DNA from: Isoptericola sp042668085
GTDB lineage: Bacteria; Actinomycetota; Actinomycetes; Actinomycetales; Cellulomonadaceae
Assembly (NCBI RefSeq): GCF_042668085.1
Contig: NZ_JBHVBO010000178.1
Coordinates: 1 to 8,533 of the forward strand
Length of the DNA stretch: 8,533 nt
Reading direction: 5' to 3'
The first letter of the stretch is position 1; each line of letters starts with the position of its first letter. The translations under genes and the position numbers were made by a program. Below the pieces are notes generated by a model, which searched no databases, was not told where the DNA came from, and saw only the letters and a program-made list of their open reading frames with translations. Below are positions 6,071-8,533 of the stretch, piece after piece.

Positions 6071-7185
6071 CAGGCCCGCGCGACGGTGCCCTGGCCGAGC
6101 ACGCGCGTGCCGCGGTACACGACCAGCGACTGCCCGGCCGCGACCCCGCGCAGCGGGCGGCCGGTGAGCTCGACGTCCATCGCCGGGACGCCGTCCGCCG
6201 TCGTCGCGCGGACGCGGGCGGGCACGGGGGCGCCGTGGGCACGGACCTGCACCTCGACGTCGTCGAGCCACGCGCCGTCGGCGCGCTCCTGCGGGGCGGC
6301 GAGCCACACGGCCTTCCCGGCGCCGATCCGGTCGACGCTGAGCAGCTCGGCCGGGCCGACCACGACGGTGTTGGTCGACGTCTGCACGTCGACCACGTAC
6401 CGCGCGCGCCCGTCGGCGGCGGGCCGGCCGAGGCCGAGGCCCTTGCGCTGCCCGACCGTGAACGCGTACGCGCCGTCGTGCTCGCCGACGACGGCGCCGT
6501 GGGTGTCGACGACCTCGCCCGGGCGCGACCCGAGCCGGTCGCGCAGGAAGCCGCGCGTGTCGCCGTCGGCCACGAAGCAGATGTCGTAGGAGTCCGGCTT
6601 GGCGCTCACGGACAGGCCGCGACGCTCGGCCTCCGCGCGCACCTCGGCCTTGGACGCGAAGCCGCCGAGCGGGAACATCGCGCGTGCCAGCCGCTCCGGG
6701 CCCATCACGGCCAGCACGTACGACTGGTCCTTCTCCTCGTTCGGCGACCGGTGCAGCTCGCGGGTCACCGTGCCGTCGGGGCCCTCGTGCGTCTCGATGC
6801 GCGCGTAGTGGCCGGTGGCGACGGCGTCGAACCCGAGGGCCGTGGCCTTGTCGAGGAGCGCCTCGAACTTGATGTGCTCGTTGCAGCGCACGCACGGGTT
6901 CGGGGTGCGGCCGGCCTCGTACTCCGCCAGGAAGTCCGCGACGACCGTCTCCTCGAACCTCTCCGAGAGGTCCCACACGTAGTACGGGATGCCGAGCACG
7001 TCCGCGGCACGACGCGCGTCGCCGGCGTCCTCGATGGAGCAACAGCCGCGCGAGCCGGTGCGGAACTGGTCGCGGTTGCGGCTCAGGGCCATGTGCACGC
7101 CCACGACGTCGTGGCCGGCCTCGACCGCGAGCGCCGCCGCCACGGCCGAGTCCACGCCGCCCGACATGGCGGCCAGCACCCTCAT
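6061..7185 (-). CDS. mnmA: tRNA-specific 2-thiouridylase MnmA
   Basis: This 374-aa enzyme adds the 2-thio group to U34 of tRNA-Lys, -Glu and -Gln, using ATP and a persulfide from a cysteine desulfurase. The PP-loop SGGVDS (8-13) binds ATP and adenylates U34. C101, in NPCVRCN (96-102), is the expected nucleophile, and C203, in DICF (201-204), is the partner that takes up the persulfide; both are present. TGHYAR (124-129) and KDQSYVL (152-158) are tRNA/ATP-site motifs, and the C-terminal beta-barrel includes FTVGQRKGLGLG (242-253). Length is normal. Its ATG overlaps the stop of the cysteine desulfurase gene (ATGA), with a GGGGG stretch 6 nt upstream, so the enzyme pair is translationally coupled. 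The frame stays open far upstream through the desulfurase gene, but that part has no recognisable domain, so no fusion is claimed. Confidence 0.95.
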   Translation of the reverse strand: MRVLAAMSGGVDSAVAAALAVEAGHDVVGVHMALSRNRDQFRTGSRGCCSIEDAGDARRAADVLGIPYYVWDLSERFEETVVADFLAEYEAGRTPNPCVRCNEHIKFEALLDKATALGFDAVATGHYARIETHEGPDGTVTRELHRSPNEEKDQSYVLAVMGPERLARAMFPLGGFASKAEVRAEAERRGLSVSAKPDSYDICFVADGDTRGFLRDRLGSRPGEVVDTHGAVVGEHDGAYAFTVGQRKGLGLGRPAADGRARYVVDVQTSTNTVVVGPAELLSVDRIGAGKAVWLAAPQERADGAWLDDVEVQVRAHGAPVPARVRATTADGVPAMDVELTGRPLRGVAAGQSLVVYRGTRVLGQGTVARAWRG

Positions 7186-8429
7186 GCCGCACCCCCGGCC
7201 CGGGCCGGCGCGGACACGAGCCCGGCCGCGCGCGCCCGCTCGACGACCTGGGGCAGCGCGGCGACGAGGCGGTCGACGTCCTCGGCGGTCGACGTCGCGC
7301 CGAGCGAGAAGCGCAGGGCGCCGCGGGCCTCGAGCTCGGGTACGCCCATGGCGAGCAGCACGTGCGACGGCTGCGGCACCCCCGCCTGGCACGCCGAACC
7401 GGTGGACGCCTGCACGCCCGCGGAGTCCAGCAGGTAGAGCAGCGAGTCGCCCTCCGCGCCCGGGAAGGTGAAGTGCGCGTTGGCCGGGAGCCGCGCGGCC
7501 GCGGCGTCCGAGGTCGGGTCCGGTGTCGGGTCGGGCCCGCGCAGCACCGCCTCCGGGTCCGCGGCGCGCACGCCGGCGACGAGCCGGTCGCGCAGGGCGC
7601 CCAGGGCCGCGGCGCGCTCGGGCCGCGCGGCGACGGTCTCGGCCAGCGCGACGGCGAACGACCGGATGGCGGGCACGTCGAGCGTGCCGGAGCGCACGCC
7701 GCGCTCCTGTCCGCCGCCGTGCAGCACCGCCTCGAGCGGCAGGTCCCGGCGGGCGAGCAGCGCTCCCACGCCGATCGGCCCGCCCAGCTTGTGCGCCGTC
7801 ACCGTCATCGCGTCCACGCCCGAGGCCGCGAAGTCGACCTCGACCTGGCCCACGGCCTGCACCGCGTCGGTGTGCACGGGGACGCCGTGCTGGTGCGCGA
7901 GGCGGACGACGTCGCGCACCGGCTGCAGCGTGCCCACCTCGTTGTTGGCCCACATCACCGAGACGAGCGCGACCTCGTCGCCGTGCTCCGTCAGCTCGGC
8001 GCGCAGGGCCGCGAGGTCCAGGCGTCCGTCGCCGTCCACCGGCAGCAGCACGATCTCCGCGCCCGCGTGCCCCGCGAGCCAGAACGCCGGGTCGAGCACC
8101 GCGTGGTGCTCGACGGCGGACACCAGCACGCGGGTGCGACGCGGGTCGGTGCGGCGCCGGCCCCAGAAGATCCCCTTGATGGCGAGGTTGTCGGACTCCG
8201 TGCCGCCGCCCGTGAAGATCACCTCGCTGGGCCGTGCGCCCAGCGAGGCCGCGACGGACTCGCGCGACTCCTCGACCGCCCGGCGCGCCGCGCGGCCCGC
8301 GGAGTGCAGCGAGCTCGCGTTGCCGGTGCGGCCGGCCTCCGCCACGTACGCCTCGAGCGCCGCCCGCGACATCGGGGTCGTGGCGGCGTGGTCGAGGTAG
8401 GCGCCGGCGGGCGCCTCGGGGGTGGTCAC
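7182..8429 (-). CDS. cysteine desulfurase (NifS/IscS-type, class V aminotransferase)
   Basis: With the GTG at 8429 this is a 415-aa PLP enzyme that turns cysteine into alanine and carries the sulfur as a persulfide. The N-terminal YLDHAATTP is typical and begins about 10 residues in. Other motifs are TGGGTESDNLAIKG, VEHHAV (stacks on PLP), NNEVGTLQP, HTDAVQA (PLP aspartate), and TAHKLGGP with the Schiff-base lysine at 214. The catalytic cysteine is 347, in STGSACQAG. Next to mnmA and with no iscU in view, it is probably the dedicated sulfur donor for tRNA thiolation, like Bacillus YrvO-MnmA, rather than the main Fe-S enzyme (actinobacteria normally use SufS). An upstream GTG at 8453 would add 8 residues. 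I prefer 8429 because a -10-like TAGACT sits at leaderless distance from it and the alternative start would lie upstream of that promoter. A 4-codon duplication (DPTP-DPTS) at 7509-7532 lies in a surface loop. Confidence 0.93.
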   Translation of the reverse strand: MTTPEAPAGAYLDHAATTPMSRAALEAYVAEAGRTGNASSLHSAGRAARRAVEESRESVAASLGARPSEVIFTGGGTESDNLAIKGIFWGRRRTDPRRTRVLVSAVEHHAVLDPAFWLAGHAGAEIVLLPVDGDGRLDLAALRAELTEHGDEVALVSVMWANNEVGTLQPVRDVVRLAHQHGVPVHTDAVQAVGQVEVDFAASGVDAMTVTAHKLGGPIGVGALLARRDLPLEAVLHGGGQERGVRSGTLDVPAIRSFAVALAETVAARPERAAALGALRDRLVAGVRAADPEAVLRGPDPTPDPTSDAAAARLPANAHFTFPGAEGDSLLYLLDSAGVQASTGSACQAGVPQPSHVLLAMGVPELEARGALRFSLGATSTAEDVDRLVAALPQVVERARAAGLVSAPARAGGAA

Positions 8430-8443
8430 GGTCCCCCAGTCTA
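8430..8443 (-). promoter_or_regulatory. likely promoter -10 for the cysteine desulfurase-mnmA operon, leaderless arrangement
   Basis: TAGACT on the minus strand (8443 down to 8438) fits the actinobacterial -10 pattern TANNNT. Eight nt (GGGGGACC) separate it from the GTG at 8429, so transcription would start at or next to the start codon, giving a leaderless mRNA, which is common in actinobacteria. The -35 is weak (TGGTCG with a 19-nt spacer). The G-run could instead act as a close-set ribosome binding site if transcription starts further upstream. Confidence 0.42.
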
Positions 8444-8469
8444 CGAACTGCACCGCCGCCCACGACCAC

Positions 8470-8504
8470 CGCGAGATAGAGAACCCCGAGTCGCGAGATA
8501 GAGA
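8470..8504. repeat. two direct copies of a 13-bp motif at 22-bp spacing
   Basis: CGCGAGATAGAGA occurs at 8470-8482 and again, identically, at 8492-8504. The start-to-start distance is 22 bp, about two helical turns. The motif is far AT-richer than its surroundings and reads TCTCTATCTCGCG in the direction of the desulfurase gene. It lies about 41-75 bp upstream of the proposed transcription start, where activators bind. The other explanation is a fragment of a dispersed intergenic repeat family with a 22-bp unit. A 6-bp stem (8490-8495 with 8508-8513) overlaps the second copy. Confidence 0.6.
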
Positions 8505-8533
8505 GGCCGCGACGGGGTCGCATGCGCTGCGGC

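Noticed and set aside
5118..6242. Minus-strand open frame opposite the TrmH gene
   Set aside because: Ser/Arg/Ala-rich translation without domains, while the plus strand holds all three SpoU motifs.
6061..8523. MnmA frame extended upstream as an 820-residue fusion
   Set aside because: The added part is a shadow of the cysteine desulfurase gene, which itself carries all catalytic motifs. MnmA starts normally, with the PP-loop at residue 8.
8522..8533. A plus-strand ATG four codons from the right edge
   Set aside because: Too short to judge, with no well-placed ribosome binding site. It could start a divergent gene, but the window gives no evidence.
1..8533. tRNA genes, CRISPR arrays, transposases and att sites
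   Set aside because: Scanning both strands by eye showed no tRNA-like cloverleaf, regular spacer array, transposase motif or flanking long repeats.

Overview
The window is very GC-rich, with third codon positions almost all G or C, GTG starts, and long spurious open frames on every strand. With the gene content, this points to a high-GC actinobacterium, probably Cellulomonas or a relative in the Micrococcales. That placement is inferred from base composition, protein style and gene order, not from a database match. Seven protein genes fill nearly all of the window. I see no tRNA, rRNA, insertion sequence, prophage or CRISPR array.

Left part, minus strand (49-3278): a two-gene sugar cassette with a beta-phosphoglucomutase-type HAD enzyme followed by a GH65 disaccharide phosphorylase, joined by an ATGA stop/start overlap. 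The phosphorylase should split an alpha-glucosidic disaccharide with phosphate to give beta-glucose-1-phosphate, and the mutase converts that to glucose-6-phosphate, so together they form a short ATP-saving entry into glycolysis. The pair resembles Mycobacterium tuberculosis Rv3400-Rv3401. A perfect small inverted repeat lies at the very left edge, downstream of the phosphorylase.

Middle (3475-6048): a minus-strand MetE-like protein (UROD/MetE superfamily) that appears to lack the expected metal-binding cysteines, then a 173-bp divergent intergenic region, then two plus-strand genes: a SnoaL-like NTF2-fold protein and a SpoU/TrmH-family RNA 2'-O-methyltransferase.

Right part, minus strand (6061-8429/8453): a cysteine desulfurase and the tRNA 2-thiouridylase MnmA, again joined by an ATGA overlap. 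The desulfurase probably supplies the sulfur MnmA places on U34 of Lys/Glu/Gln tRNAs. Just upstream of the desulfurase are a likely promoter, possibly leaderless, and two copies of a 13-bp motif exactly 22 bp apart.

In many actinobacteria the order, as I recall it, is cysteine desulfurase - mnmA - MetE-like - ligA - gatCAB. Here the first three are present, but TrmH and SnoaL genes on the opposite strand separate mnmA from the MetE-like gene, and the sugar cassette sits where ligA would be expected. Nothing here is clearly a new system. The points most worth checking are the degenerate MetE-like protein and the phased repeat upstream of the desulfurase.
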